A stretch of 64,000 bases of DNA from CANMIH01 sp049116335 (GTDB lineage Bacteria > Pseudomonadota > Alphaproteobacteria > Rhodobacterales > Rhodobacteraceae), in the NCBI GenBank assembly GCA_049116335.1, contig JAGDYZ010000021.1:156225-220224 (forward strand). Reading direction: 5' to 3'. The translations under genes and the position numbers were made by a program. Of this stretch, positions 23,678-31,983 are shown one piece after another; the stretch's first letter is position 1, and every line of letters begins with the position of its first letter. The notes under the pieces were generated by a model, which saw only the letters and a list, made by a program, of their open reading frames with translations, made no database searches and had not been told where the DNA came from.

Positions 23678-24320
23678 ACTACTTGCTGTCCTCGCAGTAA
23701 TCCTTGCTGCCCCCGCCTACTCTGAGGGCTTCGTTCTTTCCATGCGGGCTGATGGCCAGCTGGAAACGAAAGCACCTCAATCAGGTTTCGCGCAAAACTA
23801 TGTCGACGGGATTGGCGCGAACCCACCAGAACTGATCGTTTTCGCAGCACCTGAGCCTGAAGCTCCGCCTCGTTCATCCGCCCCCGCGATCCCCCGTCCC
23901 GAAATCCTCGATGCCCTTGAAAGTACCGCGCATCGCTATGGCGGACACCCTGCCCTCCGCCGCGCCGGTCTATCTGTGTCTGACTGGCGCGCGCTTTTCC
24001 AAGCCAATATCGAGATCGAAAGCGCCTATCGCCCGAATGCGCGCAGTTCCGCAGGCGCGATTGGCCTCGGGCAGTTGATGCCTGCGACGGCCGCGCAGCT
24101 CGGCGTCGATCCGCATAATTGGCAGGCCAATCTAGATGGCTCTGCACGCTACCTTCTGATGATGTTGGCGCAGTTCGGCACGCCCGAACTCGCGCTCGCT
24201 GCCTACAACGCGGGGCCTGACGCGGTCGCACGCTATGGCGGCATCCCTCCCTACCGAGAAACCCAAAATCATGTGCGCCGCGTCATGGCCGTGCGTGACC
24301 GACTGACTGGAGCCTCCTGA
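23634..24320 (+). CDS. virB1: VirB1-like lytic transglycosylase
   Basis: This protein has 228 residues if started at TTG 23634, giving a Lys/Arg-containing signal peptide with core Leu-Leu-Ala-Val-Leu-Ala-Val-Ile-Leu-Ala-Ala-Pro-Ala-Tyr-Ser. The SLT domain in the second half has the catalytic Glu in Ile-Glu-Ile-Glu-Ser-Ala-Tyr, then Ser-Ser-Ala-Gly-Ala-Ile-Gly-Leu-Gly-Gln-Leu-Met-Pro-Ala-Thr-Ala and Ala-Tyr-Asn-Ala-Gly-Pro. It opens the murein for the T4SS channel. No ATG is available between the true start region and the signal core, so the exact start is uncertain. Confidence 0.82.
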   Translation: MRAKSPLTNWTTPTKLLAVLAVILAAPAYSEGFVLSMRADGQLETKAPQSGFAQNYVDGIGANPPELIVFAAPEPEAPPRSSAPAIPRPEILDALESTAHRYGGHPALRRAGLSVSDWRALFQANIEIESAYRPNARSSAGAIGLGQLMPATAAQLGVDPHNWQANLDGSARYLLMMLAQFGTPELALAAYNAGPDAVARYGGIPPYRETQNHVRRVMAVRDRLTGAS

Positions 24321-24610
24321 TGCACTTACAATTCCGCACGATCCTGTCACTGGCTCTGGCCAGTTTGATGATTGCCAACCCGGCCTTTGCGCAGAGCATC
24401 GACCTTTCGCCGGTCCAGAACCTACTGCAAGGCATCGTCGACACGATCACCGGCCCCTTAGGCATTGTCATCGGCACCCTGGCCTTGATCGGTGTGTTCC
24501 TCTCCTGGCTCTTTGGCATTCTGGATTTCCGCCAAGCCCTCTGGGTTCTGGTGGCCATTGCAGGCATCGCAGCTGCACCGACCATCGTGACCGCGATCTG
24601 GGGCGCGTAA
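24320..24610 (+). CDS. virB2: VirB2-like major pilin
   Basis: This 96-residue protein has a signal peptide cleaved after Ala-Phe-Ala and a mature part of about 70 residues with two hydrophobic helices separated by Trp-Leu-Phe-Gly-Ile-Leu-Asp. This is the TrbC/VirB2 pilin layout. It would be inserted in the inner membrane, extracted by VirB4 and assembled into the conjugative pilus. Its ATG overlaps the stop of the transglycosylase gene by one base. Confidence 0.88.
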   Translation: MHLQFRTILSLALASLMIANPAFAQSIDLSPVQNLLQGIVDTITGPLGIVIGTLALIGVFLSWLFGILDFRQALWVLVAIAGIAAAPTIVTAIWGA

Positions 24611-24617
24611 ATCCGGC

Positions 24618-24896
24618 ATGGCAACGCAAACCCGCCTCTTCCTCGGTCTGATCCGGCCGCCAAAGCTCATCGGCTTACCGATCATGTATGCAATGGTTTG
24701 GCTCTTCGGGTTTGTATTGTTGTTTTTGTGGGTCCAGAGCTGGCCGGTGATCGTCATCGCCGCTGTGGCTTATCCCGCGCTGTGGAAAGCGGCAGATTGG
24801 GATCCGGCCTTTCTTGAAGTGATGGCCACTACGCTGCAGGAAACGCCACCGACCCCGAACCGCAAAATCCATTCGGGGGACAGCTATGCCCCGTGA
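24618..24896 (+). CDS. virB3: VirB3-like protein
   Basis: This 92-residue protein has Leu-Phe-Leu-Gly-Leu-Ile-Arg-Pro-Pro-Lys-Leu-Ile-Gly-Leu-Pro near the N-terminus, two adjacent hydrophobic stretches and a short polar tail, as in VirB3/TrbD. It is an inner-membrane partner of VirB4 in pilus assembly. It overlaps the virB4 start by 11 bp. Confidence 0.88.
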   Translation: MATQTRLFLGLIRPPKLIGLPIMYAMVWLFGFVLLFLWVQSWPVIVIAAVAYPALWKAADWDPAFLEVMATTLQETPPTPNRKIHSGDSYAP

Positions 24897-27246
24897 TCCT
24901 TCGGATGATCTTGCCGTGCTGCCAGACTGGGCGCGCAAAGAGCGCCCGATGGCCAGCATGCTACCCTACGTCAGCCTGGTGAATGACGTGACGATCCGCA
25001 CGCGCGGCAATGCTTTGTTCCAGTGCATCCGTCTTGATGGCGTCAACAGCATGACCAGCGATGACGCGCATTTGGAGAAGATCTGCGCGCTCTTCGGGGC
25101 GATCATTGCGCAGATCGGGCCGGAGTATAGTTTCTACGTCCACAAGGTCTCAAAAGCGATCGAGACCGCCTTGCCACCGGTGTCCAATGAGGGGTTTGCC
25201 CAAGCCCTGGACAGCCGTTGGCAAGCGGCCATGGCGCGAGCAGGCCTTCGAGATAAAACACTCACACTCACGGTGCTGAAACGTCCTCCCCTCGGCGCGC
25301 GGCTGCGCCTGAAGCGTTCAGACTCAATCGCGCAGATGAAAGATCAGACGGCCAAACAACTGCGCAAGCTCGAGGAAGTTGTCGGGTTTCTGCTGTCGTC
25401 ATTTGCCGAGATGAACCCGCGCCTACTCGGCGCTGAATGCGGCGAGCTACTAGGGTTCCTTGGGGCGCTCAACATCGGCCAGGAGCGACCCCTCTTCGCA
25501 AAATCCCGCTTTGGTATCATTGCCGAGGATGTGGCCAACACACGCGTCACGTTTCAGGGGCGAGGCTTCACGCTCGACGATGGAACAGCGGGCAAGCGGT
25601 TTGGCACCAGCTTTGCGATCAAGACCTACCCGGCCAAAACCAACTGCACCATGTTCGATGAGCTGAACCTGCCCGTCGACATGGTGGTCACGCATTCCTT
25701 TACGCCGATCAACAGCAACATCATGGCCAGCCGGATCAAGCGGCAACAGCGCCTGATGAAGGCCAGCGATGATGGCGCGATTTCCCTCGCCGAAGAACTG
25801 GTCGACGCGTTGGACGATCTGGAATCCAAGCGGCTCAGCTTTGGCGATCATCACATGACGGTGACGGTTTTCGCCGAGAGCGAGGAAAAGCTGGAAGCCA
25901 TCGCCGCTGAAGTGCGCAACATCGCGGCCAGTGAAGGCGTTAATCTGGTGAATGAGAGTTTTGCGGCTCGGACGCATTATTTTGCGCAACATCCTGGCAA
26001 CGGACAGATGCGCAGCCGCAAGGCCGCCATCACCAACACGAACTTTGCCGACCTCGCCGCGCTTCATCGCGGTCAACTTGGCAAACCTGGCCGTTACGTG
26101 CCTTGGGGCAAACCGATCACGTTGTTCCCGACACCTGAACGCTCGGGCTTCCTGTTCAACTACCATGAGACGGGTCAGCCGGACAAAGAGCCGACAGGCG
26201 GGCATACTCTAATCCTTGGTCGCCCTGGCTCCGGCAAGTCGGTGTTGTCTGCTTTCCTCATGACCCAAGCCCGCCGCTGCGCCGCACGCGTGTTCGTGTT
26301 CGACTATCGCGCTGGCATGGAAATGGCCGTGCGGGCCAATGGCGGGCGTTACAGCGCCATCAAGGCGGGCGAAGCCACAGGTCTCAACCCGCTCCGCACG
26401 GAAATCGACGGGCGCGGGCAAGCCTGGCTCTCCGATTGGCTGGCGACGCTTTTACACCGCACTGACAAGCCCCTAAGCCCGATCCAGATCAACCGCATTC
26501 AGGAAGTGGTGCGCCAGAACGCCGGGGCGAGCGATGCCGCCCTGCGCAACTGGCAAGACCTGGCCTCACTCTTTGTGGCGGGGGCGGACGAAGGGGATCT
26601 ATTTGAGCGGATCCAGGAATGGACCGCAGATGGCCGCTACGGCTGGATCTTTGGGCAAAGCGCTGAGGATACCTTTTCGCTCGATGGTGATGTGGTCGGG
26701 TTCGACCTAACCGGCATTCTCGACAGCGAAAGTGAGAAGGAACGCATGGCGGTCCTGTCCTACCTGTTTCGGCGGGTGGAGCGCGTGATCGAAGATCGCA
26801 AACCGACGCTGATCATCATCGATGAGGCCTGGAAGGCGCTGGATAACCCGTATTTCGCAGACCGGCTCAGCAACTGGCTGGTCACGGCGCGCAAACAGAA
26901 TGCCGTCGTTGTCATGATGACCCAATACGCAAGCCAGCTTGAGAAAACTCGAACTGGCAAAACGATTGTCGAGGCCGTTCCTACGCAGCTCCTGCTTCCC
27001 AACATCCGCGCTTCGGCCAGCGACTACACCATGCTGGGGCTCACTGACAAAGAGCTGAGCGTCTTGCTCGGCACTGGCAGTCATTCCCGTCTGGCATTGG
27101 TGCGTGATGACCAAGGCTCGGTGGTGATCGATGCCGATCTAAGCGCCCTTGGCCCCTACCTCACGATACTTGGCGGCATGGAAAAGGGCGAAGCGCTGGT
27201 CGGCGCGGATTACCGCCAGAACCCCGAATTTTGGAGACAGATTTGA
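24886..27246 (+). CDS. virB4: VirB4 ATPase of the type IV secretion system
   Basis: This 786-residue CagE/TrbE/VirB-family ATPase has a VirB4-specific N-terminal half, then Walker A Gly-Arg-Pro-Gly-Ser-Gly-Lys-Ser (445-452) and Walker B Leu-Ile-Ile-Ile-Asp646-Glu647-Ala-Trp-Lys-Ala-Leu. This is followed by Ala-Arg-Lys-Gln-Asn and Met-Thr-Gln-Tyr-Ala-Ser-Gln, as in VirB4. It powers pilin extraction and substrate transfer at the inner membrane. The length is normal. Its TGA overlaps the ATG of the VirB7-like lipoprotein gene. Confidence 0.96.
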   Translation: MPRDPSDDLAVLPDWARKERPMASMLPYVSLVNDVTIRTRGNALFQCIRLDGVNSMTSDDAHLEKICALFGAIIAQIGPEYSFYVHKVSKAIETALPPVSNEGFAQALDSRWQAAMARAGLRDKTLTLTVLKRPPLGARLRLKRSDSIAQMKDQTAKQLRKLEEVVGFLLSSFAEMNPRLLGAECGELLGFLGALNIGQERPLFAKSRFGIIAEDVANTRVTFQGRGFTLDDGTAGKRFGTSFAIKTYPAKTNCTMFDELNLPVDMVVTHSFTPINSNIMASRIKRQQRLMKASDDGAISLAEELVDALDDLESKRLSFGDHHMTVTVFAESEEKLEAIAAEVRNIAASEGVNLVNESFAARTHYFAQHPGNGQMRSRKAAITNTNFADLAALHRGQLGKPGRYVPWGKPITLFPTPERSGFLFNYHETGQPDKEPTGGHTLILGRPGSGKSVLSAFLMTQARRCAARVFVFDYRAGMEMAVRANGGRYSAIKAGEATGLNPLRTEIDGRGQAWLSDWLATLLHRTDKPLSPIQINRIQEVVRQNAGASDAALRNWQDLASLFVAGADEGDLFERIQEWTADGRYGWIFGQSAEDTFSLDGDVVGFDLTGILDSESEKERMAVLSYLFRRVERVIEDRKPTLIIIDEAWKALDNPYFADRLSNWLVTARKQNAVVVMMTQYASQLEKTRTGKTIVEAVPTQLLLPNIRASASDYTMLGLTDKELSVLLGTGSHSRLALVRDDQGSVVIDADLSALGPYLTILGGMEKGEALVGADYRQNPEFWRQI

Positions 27247-27404
27247 TGCCTAGACTTTGCGTTCTGACCCTCACCCTTTTGACCCTGACAGCCTGTGCAG
27301 AATACCGGCCGTCTGAAGCCGAATGCTTCAACTCCTTTGCTGAGGTCAGCCGCAGCAACTGTAACTTCGAGCTACTCGGGCCGATTGGTGGTCTCGGTGA
27401 GTAA
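27246..27404 (+). CDS. virB7: VirB7-like lipoprotein (52 aa)
   Basis: This 52-residue protein has a short signal ending Leu-Thr-Leu-Thr-Ala-Cys17 (lipobox) and two more cysteines (Cys27, Cys39) in the mature part. Size, lipid anchor and position between virB4 and virB5-like genes point to the VirB7 role: stabilising VirB9 in the outer-membrane core. VirB7 proteins are too short and variable for a certain call by sequence. The start overlaps the virB4 stop, and the end overlaps the next start by 8 bp. Confidence 0.7.
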   Translation: MPRLCVLTLTLLTLTACAEYRPSEAECFNSFAEVSRSNCNFELLGPIGGLGE

Positions 27405-28545
27405 GAACCGCCTGCATATCTTTGCAGGCTTGGTGTCGCTCGCCGCGCCAGTGGCCTTTGCACAGGGCGTGCCCACATTTGATGCGGGCATGTTCTTGCA
27501 GCGCGAGCGCGTCTTGCAACAAGGCGAACAAGATCTGGCGCTGCAGCGGGATCGGCTGACCAAAGAAGAAGAGCTTGAAGAGCTCGAACAAGAACAACTC
27601 CAGGCACTGGAAGACATCCTCGATGCCACGACGTTGGCAAGCGGGAATTCCGGCGCACTGGTCGCAAGCCTAGAAGCTGGTTCATCACCTGAAAGCGCCG
27701 CAGACGCGCTCTATGGTTCCGTCGACCCGAACCCAGGCGCAGCCCAGATGTTCGGCGATACCTCGGGCTCCATCGAAGAGCTGATCATTCGAGCCGCTCA
27801 GGAAACACACCATATGTCCGGCGTGCGCGCAGCGGGCCTGTCGCCCAAGCAATGGCGCTGCCTGTTGCAGGCGCTGATCTGGCAAGAAAGCCGCTTCACC
27901 ATCGGCGCGCGATCCCCTGTCGGCGCATTCGGCCTGACCCAGATTATGCCCGGTACGGCCCAGGATCTGGGAATTTATCCGGCCTACTATGAAAACCCCT
28001 ACATCCAGGTCACCGGCGGCGCGCGTTATCTGGCGCAGATGCTGGCCATGTTTGACGGCAACATCATTCACGGGCTCGCGGCCTACAATGCCGGTCCCGG
28101 CAATGTGCAGCGCTACGGTGGCGTGCCCCCTTTTGCTGAGACCCAGCACTACGTTCAGGTGATCCCCGAGCGCTACAATCTCTATCTTGTCCGCGTTGGC
28201 GGCGTTGATGCGCTTGGCACCATTGATCCCGTCTTGCTTGCCAACTCCACCATGAGCCTGACCTCTTTTGGCGCAGGGGTCTATGGCGATTATTCCTTGG
28301 TCTCGGTGCAAGCTGCTGCGCAGCGCGTGCAGGACATCATCAGGCGCATTGGCGAAACCGACGACATTCACGCGGCCATGTCGCTCAACACCTATGCGCG
28401 GGCGGAACTCGCTCGCTTGATCACAATCCGCACGCGCCTCAAGGCCGCTCATACCCGTCCCCTGGGAGCTTCCGAGCTGGCCATGGCCGCCGCGCAAGCC
28501 CGTGAACAAGACTTCATGCAATTCGATCTGGAGGCACTTCAATGA
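27397..28545 (+). CDS. VirB5-like/lytic transglycosylase fusion
   Basis: This protein has 382 residues from GTG 27397, giving a good signal peptide ending Ala-Phe-Ala. The mature N-terminus Gln-Gly-Val-Pro-Thr-Phe-Asp and the following 60-residue Glu/Gln-rich coiled coil parallel the next gene (Gln-Gly-Val-Pro-Thr-Ile-Asp), a VirB5 protein. After a linker comes an SLT domain: Trp-Gln-Glu-Ser-Arg-Phe with catalytic Glu, Gly-Ala-Phe-Gly-Leu-Thr-Gln-Ile-Met-Pro-Gly-Thr-Ala and Ala-Tyr-Asn-Ala-Gly-Pro-Gly. The roughly 120-residue tail is helical. This is a second murein hydrolase in the operon, possibly placed at the pilus base. Confidence 0.8.
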   Translation: MSKNRLHIFAGLVSLAAPVAFAQGVPTFDAGMFLQRERVLQQGEQDLALQRDRLTKEEELEELEQEQLQALEDILDATTLASGNSGALVASLEAGSSPESAADALYGSVDPNPGAAQMFGDTSGSIEELIIRAAQETHHMSGVRAAGLSPKQWRCLLQALIWQESRFTIGARSPVGAFGLTQIMPGTAQDLGIYPAYYENPYIQVTGGARYLAQMLAMFDGNIIHGLAAYNAGPGNVQRYGGVPPFAETQHYVQVIPERYNLYLVRVGGVDALGTIDPVLLANSTMSLTSFGAGVYGDYSLVSVQAAAQRVQDIIRRIGETDDIHAAMSLNTYARAELARLITIRTRLKAAHTRPLGASELAMAAAQAREQDFMQFDLEALQ

Positions 28546-29321
28546 TCCGCATTTTCTCAGCCATCGTTACATGCGCGATACTCGCGGTCTCACCTGCTAT
28601 CGCCCAAGGCGTGCCCACGATCGACACCCGCAACATTGCGCAGGAAATTCGCCAATTGCAGCAGATGCTCGAAGATTTTGGCATTCAGACCGATCAGCTC
28701 GACACGCTTCTCGAACAGTTGGATCTGGTGCAGCAGCAACTCGACACGTTGAACGAAACAAACGCAGCCCTGACCGGCGCGACGGACATCATCGAAATGG
28801 CCATGGGTGGCGATCTCGACGGGTTACTTGACCAAGAGTTCGGCGAACTTCTTGGAACCATCCGGCAAATCCAAAGCGGCGATTTCAGCGGCCTGATCGG
28901 CAACGCGGCCCCTCAGATGGAAGGCCGGATGACGCAAGCCTTGGAGGATGCAGGGTTTGATCAAGACAGCCTGTCCGACATGGCCAGCAGCGGCAATCCG
29001 GGCGCAGAACGCATTGCCAGTCAGGCGGGCACCGGGGCGGTGATGTCGGCGGCCGCTGAGAACAGCTACGAAGAGGCTGCGCAATCTCTTGAGCGGGTCG
29101 AGCAGCTGGTCTCATTGATCCCAGACATGGAAACCCTCAAGGAAGCCGTCGATCACAACACCCGCGTCACCGCCGAGCTGGCCATCGCCATGACGCGCAT
29201 GTGGGAGCTCGAGGCCATCCAGACCGTTGGCGCGGGCCAATCCGGCGTGGTGGATGCCGCGACGCTGGCCGAAGAGCGCCGCTACATGGACTTCACCTTA
29301 CCAGACCTGCGCGCGGACTGA
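28542..29321 (+). CDS. virB5: VirB5-like minor pilin
   Basis: This 259-residue protein has a signal peptide (Ser-Pro-Ala-Ile-Ala-Gln) followed by Gly-Val-Pro-Thr-Ile-Asp-Thr-Arg-Asn and long coiled-coil helices rich in Gln, Leu and Asp. A Gly/Ser-rich middle and a last helical segment (Thr-Ala-Glu-Leu-Ala-Ile-Ala-Met-Thr-Arg-Met) follow, typical of VirB5/TrbJ proteins at the pilus tip. It overlaps the fusion gene upstream by 4 bp (ATGA). Confidence 0.82.
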   Translation: MIRIFSAIVTCAILAVSPAIAQGVPTIDTRNIAQEIRQLQQMLEDFGIQTDQLDTLLEQLDLVQQQLDTLNETNAALTGATDIIEMAMGGDLDGLLDQEFGELLGTIRQIQSGDFSGLIGNAAPQMEGRMTQALEDAGFDQDSLSDMASSGNPGAERIASQAGTGAVMSAAAENSYEEAAQSLERVEQLVSLIPDMETLKEAVDHNTRVTAELAIAMTRMWELEAIQTVGAGQSGVVDAATLAEERRYMDFTLPDLRAD

Positions 29322-29325
29322 TCCC

Positions 29326-29976
29326 ATGAACAGCGAGGCAGAAATCATCGAAGAAGAGCTCGTCTACGGCGCACGACGACGCGAGCTCATGTGGCAGAAA
29401 CTGGGGCTGACAGGCATGGGGTTCGGCATGGCAGGTTGCCTCGCCGCCGCTCTCGTGGCCCTGTTCGACGTAGACCCGCCGCCCATGATCGTGCCCTTTG
29501 ATAGCGAAACCGGCATGGCCCTCCCCAATGCCATGGTTGAAGCGGTCTCACTCACGGAACGCCCCGCTATCATCGAGGCTCAGGTCTACCGCTATGTCAT
29601 CGATCGAGAGACGTACAATCAGCTCGACAATGACGTGCGTGTGCGGGGGGTCCTGGACCAGTCGGACGGCGCGGCAGCCGCAGGGTTGCGCGCACTTTGG
29701 ACCAGCGGCCACCAAGCCTATCCGCCGGACAGCTATGGCACAGATGCCCGGCTTGAGGTCGAGATTCTGTCGATCACCCATATCAGCGCCAACCGTGCCC
29801 AGGTGCGCCTTCGCAAGCGGCTCAACTCACCGCGCGGCAGTCAAAACGGGCTCTTCACCGCGACACTGATGTTTGAGTTTCGGCCCGAGAATAGCCGGTC
29901 GATCGACGATGTCTGGCAAAACCCCTTCGGCTTCACCGTCACCGAATACGCGATCCGCTCGGATCGTCTGGAGTAA
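29326..29976 (+). CDS. virB8: VirB8-like T4SS protein
   Basis: This 216-residue bitopic inner-membrane protein has a short cytoplasmic N-terminus with an acidic segment, a transmembrane helix at about 28-47 (Gly-Met-Gly-Phe-Gly-Met-Ala-Gly-Cys-Leu-Ala-Ala-Ala-Leu), then a periplasmic NTF2-like domain. The latter has Tyr-Arg-Tyr-Val-Ile-Asp-Arg-Glu-Thr-Tyr and Trp-Gln-Asn-Pro-Phe-Gly-Phe-Thr-Val-Thr-Glu-Tyr. It scaffolds the inner-membrane complex. The start at 29326, just after the virB5 stop, gives the expected length. Confidence 0.9.
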   Translation: MNSEAEIIEEELVYGARRRELMWQKLGLTGMGFGMAGCLAAALVALFDVDPPPMIVPFDSETGMALPNAMVEAVSLTERPAIIEAQVYRYVIDRETYNQLDNDVRVRGVLDQSDGAAAAGLRALWTSGHQAYPPDSYGTDARLEVEILSITHISANRAQVRLRKRLNSPRGSQNGLFTATLMFEFRPENSRSIDDVWQNPFGFTVTEYAIRSDRLE

Positions 29977-29979
29977 CCC

Positions 29980-30675
29980 ATGCGCCGCCTGTTCTTGATC
30001 CTCGCCCTCATTGTTCCGCTTGCTGGCACCGCCTATGCCGAAACGCAGCCGCGCCAAGGCCCCTATGATGCCCGCGTCCGGCTGGCCACCTATCAGGATG
30101 GGCAGGTCTACCGCATCCGCACCAGTCTGACCCATGTGACCAGCATCGAGTTTGGCCAAGGCGAGACCATTCGCTCGATCATTGCGGGCGACACTGAAGG
30201 GTTCCTTTTGGACGGCGTGCCCGGCGGCCAGGCTTTTGCGATCAAGCCAGTCTCGCGCGGCGCGCATACAAACATCACCGTCTACACCAACCGGCGCAGC
30301 TACTATTTCAATGTGACTGAGGCGAGCTCGCCGACCTTCTACGTCATTCGCTTCACCTATCCCGAAGCGGCACCACGGCAATCCCGTGTCGCTGCAACCG
30401 CGCCAGCCAACCACGCCTATGGCGTCAGCGCACGGTCCGAGATCACCCCGCGCGAAATCTGGGATGACGGCACTTTCACCTATTTCCGTTTTGCCGCGAA
30501 TGCGCCGTTGCCCGCGATCTTTCGCTGGTCCGGAGGCAACGAGCGCAGCGTAAATGCTCTGGCCCGGCCAGATGGCGTGATCCGCGTATCAGGTGTCAGC
30601 GATCGATGGGTCCTCAGGCTCGGCGAGGTCGAGATCTGCGTGCAAGAGATGAGCGAGGCAAATCAAGATGAGTGA
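29980..30675 (+). CDS. virB9: VirB9-like core-complex protein
   Basis: This 231-residue protein has a signal peptide ending Ala-Tyr-Ala, an N-terminal domain with Asp-Gly-Gln-Val-Tyr-Arg-Ile-Arg-Thr and Ile-Glu-Phe-Gly-Gln-Gly-Glu, and the CagX-type C-terminal domain. The latter has Pro-Arg-Glu-Ile-Trp-Asp-Asp-Gly-Thr-Phe-Thr-Tyr-Phe-Arg-Phe, the classical VirB9 motif. It forms the outer-membrane core with VirB7 and VirB10. It starts 3 bp after virB8 and overlaps virB10 by 8 bp. Confidence 0.94.
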   Translation: MRRLFLILALIVPLAGTAYAETQPRQGPYDARVRLATYQDGQVYRIRTSLTHVTSIEFGQGETIRSIIAGDTEGFLLDGVPGGQAFAIKPVSRGAHTNITVYTNRRSYYFNVTEASSPTFYVIRFTYPEAAPRQSRVAATAPANHAYGVSARSEITPREIWDDGTFTYFRFAANAPLPAIFRWSGGNERSVNALARPDGVIRVSGVSDRWVLRLGEVEICVQEMSEANQDE

Positions 30676-31981
30676 AACAGCTGAGCTTAAGAAACGCCTA
30701 GAAGCACTTGAAGGCAAAACACAAAACCCAAAGGCTCGTCCGTCTGTTGTCACGATTGCACTGGGCATCGGGGCAATCGCTGCCCTTGGCGGTCTCTTGC
30801 TGTTGTTCTCTGGCGGCTCTGAACCCGAAAGCTTGGAAACCGCATCACCGGATGAGTTTCAAGCAGCGGGACCGGGTTTTGGCACTCTCGAGCCCACGCC
30901 TGCACCGATTGACACATCCCAACCGCTGGAGCCTGAACCAGACCGCGAAACAGAAGAGCTGCGCGCGCAAATGGATACGATGCGGGCCGAGCTCGAAGCT
31001 CTACGCAACGCACCTGCACCTGAAGCGCCAACCGTCGATACAGAAGCGCTGGATACCTTGAGCGCAGAGATCGATGCCCTGCGCAGCGAGGCCGCTGCAA
31101 CACAGGCCACCCTGCGTGAGGAGCTGGAAGAGCGCGCGCGGCAAATCCAGCGACTGCAGAACGATTTAGAACTTGCGCGTCTGGAAACCCCACGCACGCC
31201 AGCACCAACTGGCCCCACGGCCGAAGAACTGCGCCTTCAAGAGCTAGAGCGGCGGCGGCAAGCCGAACTTGAAGAGCTGCAAGCCCGTATCGCCAGCCCA
31301 ATCATCGCCCTTGGCGGTACTGGAAGCGGCAACAATGAAACCGCCGCGCAGCAGCGGCGGCTTGATGGCGATACAGACTTTGTCCGCAATGGCGCAGAAC
31401 CCGCTGAGGTGACGCAAGCCCAGTTGATCGTGAACCCGTCAAACACTGTTGTTCAGGGCACGATGATCCAGGCCGTGCTGGAGACAGCGATCGACAGCTC
31501 GCTTGCCGGTCAGGTCCGCGCGATGGTATCGGAAGATGTGCATGCCTACGACGGCTCGCGGATCCTAATCCCGCGCGGGGCACGCCTGATCGGGCGGTAT
31601 CAATCCGGTCTCAATATCGCGCAACAACGCGTGACGATCGCCTGGGATCGGATCATTCTGCCCAGCAACCAGACCGTCGAAATCAGCGCCTTTGGTGGCG
31701 ATGAACTGGGGCGCTCAGGCACAACCGGCTTTGTCGACAGCCGCTTTGGCACGCGATTTGGGTCTGCCGCCTTGATATCGCTGATCGGAGCCTTGCCTGC
31801 AGTGGCAGCCCAAAACACTGAAGATGAGATCACCTCTGATGTGCTCGAGGGCATTGGCGAAGACCTGCAAGACAGCGCGCAAAGCGTGATTGGCGAATAT
31901 CTCTCCGTCTCGCCCGTGATCTATGTCGATCAAGGTGCCCGTGTCACCGTGATGGTCGATCGTGATCTGGAGATTTTCTGA
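30668..31981 (+). CDS. virB10: VirB10-like core-complex protein
   Basis: This 437-residue protein has a cytoplasmic N-terminus, one transmembrane helix (about 27-47), a Pro/Glu-rich and coiled-coil periplasmic linker, then the TrbI/VirB10 beta-barrel domain. The latter shows Gly-Thr-Met-Ile-Gln-Ala-Val-Leu-Glu-Thr-Ala-Ile, Ile-Leu-Ile-Pro-Arg-Gly-Ala-Arg-Leu-Ile-Gly, and Gly-Thr-Thr-Gly-Phe-Val-Asp-Ser-Arg-Phe-Gly-Thr-Arg. It spans both membranes and gates the channel. Confidence 0.96.
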   Translation: MSETAELKKRLEALEGKTQNPKARPSVVTIALGIGAIAALGGLLLLFSGGSEPESLETASPDEFQAAGPGFGTLEPTPAPIDTSQPLEPEPDRETEELRAQMDTMRAELEALRNAPAPEAPTVDTEALDTLSAEIDALRSEAAATQATLREELEERARQIQRLQNDLELARLETPRTPAPTGPTAEELRLQELERRRQAELEELQARIASPIIALGGTGSGNNETAAQQRRLDGDTDFVRNGAEPAEVTQAQLIVNPSNTVVQGTMIQAVLETAIDSSLAGQVRAMVSEDVHAYDGSRILIPRGARLIGRYQSGLNIAQQRVTIAWDRIILPSNQTVEISAFGGDELGRSGTTGFVDSRFGTRFGSAALISLIGALPAVAAQNTEDEITSDVLEGIGEDLQDSAQSVIGEYLSVSPVIYVDQGARVTVMVDRDLEIF

Positions 31982-31983
31982 TC

